From: Anaerolineae bacterium
Lineage (GTDB): Bacteria; Chloroflexota; Anaerolineae; UBA1429
NCBI GenBank assembly: GCA_007123335.1
Contig: SKLG01000024.1
Location: forward strand, 1-6,658
Length of the DNA: 6,658 bases
Reading direction: 5' to 3'
Each line of letters starts with the position of its first letter. Within the stretch, counting starts at the first letter, position 1. Position numbers and translations under genes: made by a program. Of this stretch, positions 6,378-6,658 are shown piece by piece. The notes beneath the pieces were generated by a model. The model was given only the letters and a program-made list of their open reading frames with translations. It made no database searches and was not told where the DNA came from.

Positions 6378-6449
6378 CTATACCAGACTCAGCGCAAAGG
6401 GCCAGAACCTGCGTCTGCCCATGAACTCGCTGGCCTGGCCCCAGACCAT
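6378..6449 (-). CDS. Possible 23-codon leader ORF upstream of korD
   Basis: On the minus strand an ATG at 6449 opens a 23-codon frame ending in TAG at 6378. It has a good Shine-Dalgarno of its own, TAAGGAG (6458-6464), eight bases before the ATG. The peptide starts MVWGQASEF, has a run of three arginines in the middle and ends FWPFALSLV. It would lie wholly within the inferred kor 5' leader, ending 27 bases before the korD GTG. It is not rich in a single amino acid in the way of classical attenuator peptides, and I know no homologue. It may be a true small protein, a translational leader, or chance. Confidence 0.4.
   Translation of the reverse strand: MVWGQASEFMGRRRFWPFALSLV
6399..6441 (-). 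promoter_or_regulatory. Potential RNA stem within the leader ORF
   Basis: On the minus strand GGGCCAG (6441-6435) can pair with CTGGCCC (6405-6399), a 7-bp GC-rich stem with a 29-base loop. Both arms lie inside the 23-codon leader ORF, so a translating ribosome would open it. There is no T-run after it, so it is not a classical terminator. Its relevance is speculative. Confidence 0.2.
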
Positions 6450-6500
6450 GGATGAGGCTCCTTAATCGTTCGCCATCGAGCGACGGAGCAGTATGCTTAT

Positions 6501-6529
6501 ATGCTAACCCTCTCGCGCCGTACTGTCAA
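6501..6529 (-). promoter_or_regulatory. Sigma70-type promoter of the kor operon
   Basis: The minus strand has a perfect -35 box TTGACA (6529-6524), a 17-base spacer and the -10 box TAGCAT (6506-6501, four of six consensus bases). Around it lies the most AT-rich stretch of this region, TAGCATATAAGCATA. Transcription would start near 6494, giving a leader of about 144 bases before korD. It is correctly oriented for the operon. Confidence 0.65.
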
Positions 6530-6658
6530 CTGCGGCTGCCGGGAGCGGGCGTCGGGCCCGACGCGAGCGCCAGCTCGGCAGCGCTGTCATACAACATCAC
6601 ATCGACCATCGAGATGATCGAGCAGGTCGGTAACACGATGCAGGATCATGTCGGGCGC
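6530..6658 (+). other. Right-edge region; possible start of a divergent gene
   Basis: No gene can be firmly assigned here. On the plus strand one frame is open from an ATG at 6452 through the window end. Only its last part, from about 6587, has GC-biased third codon positions (19 of 24 codons); an internal ATG at 6614 begins MIEQVGNTMQDHVGR, with no clear ribosome-binding site. On the minus strand one frame is open from the edge to a TGA near 6588 and could be the C-terminus of an upstream gene, but its third positions are less biased. The rest of the interval back to 6351 holds the promoter, palindrome and leader ORF listed separately. Confidence 0.2.
6549..6564. promoter_or_regulatory. 16-bp perfect palindrome upstream of the kor promoter, candidate operator
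   Basis: GCGTCGGGCCCGACGC is a perfect 16-base palindrome. Its centre is about 62 bases upstream of the predicted transcription start and 19 bases separate it from the -35 box. That position suits a dimeric activator. It could instead be the stem of a terminator for something beyond the window, although an uninterrupted palindrome with no loop fits a protein site better. Chance is not excluded in such GC-rich DNA. Confidence 0.35.

Noticed and set aside
6495..6500. TATAAG as an alternative -10 box
   Set aside because: The spacing from TTGACA would be over 20 bases, too long for sigma70; TAGCAT at 17 bases fits better.

Overview
The window reads as chromosomal DNA of a GC-rich bacterium, most likely a member of the Chloroflexota (Anaerolineae-like). 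Two things suggest this: an exported-type protein with Thr/Pro-rich linkers and a 'YLPLALR' box before its tail, a pattern I associate with Chloroflexota surface proteins, and a four-gene 2-oxoacid:ferredoxin oxidoreductase operon of the kind common in anaerobic or thermophilic lineages. The taxonomic call is inference; no rRNA or marker comparison was possible.

Layout. Bases 3-1262 (+) are the 3' part of a gene for a modular, probably secreted beta-sandwich protein with low-complexity linkers. It converges on a minus-strand operon that fills the rest of the window and is read from right to left. In order of transcription the operon holds a possible 23-residue leader ORF (6449-6378), korD-like ferredoxin subunit (6350-6054), korA-like alpha subunit (6057-4939), korB-like TPP subunit (4937-4026), korC-like gamma subunit (4019-3471), a NudK/ADP-ribose-pyrophosphatase-type Nudix hydrolase (3466-2825) and a CCA-adding/poly(A)-polymerase-family nucleotidyltransferase (2828-1278). 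Adjacent genes overlap by 4 bases or lie 1-6 bases apart, so the set looks co-transcribed and translationally coupled. A good sigma70-type promoter lies at 6529-6501, about 150 bases before korD. A 16-bp perfect palindrome sits just upstream of it.

How the genes work together. KorDABC would form one complex that oxidatively decarboxylates a 2-oxoacid (2-oxoglutarate is the best guess) with CoA and passes electrons through Fe-S clusters to ferredoxin; the reaction can run in reverse for CO2 fixation. The Nudix enzyme and the tRNA nucleotidyltransferase are not obviously part of that pathway and look like housekeeping passengers on the same mRNA.

Most notable oddities: a palindromic, partly triplicated repeat inserted in frame in the nucleotidyltransferase gene; the promoter/leader-ORF/palindrome arrangement ahead of kor; and a four-residue insertion inside the Nudix box. 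I saw no clear unknown multi-gene system, no CRISPR array, no transposase and no tRNA or rRNA.
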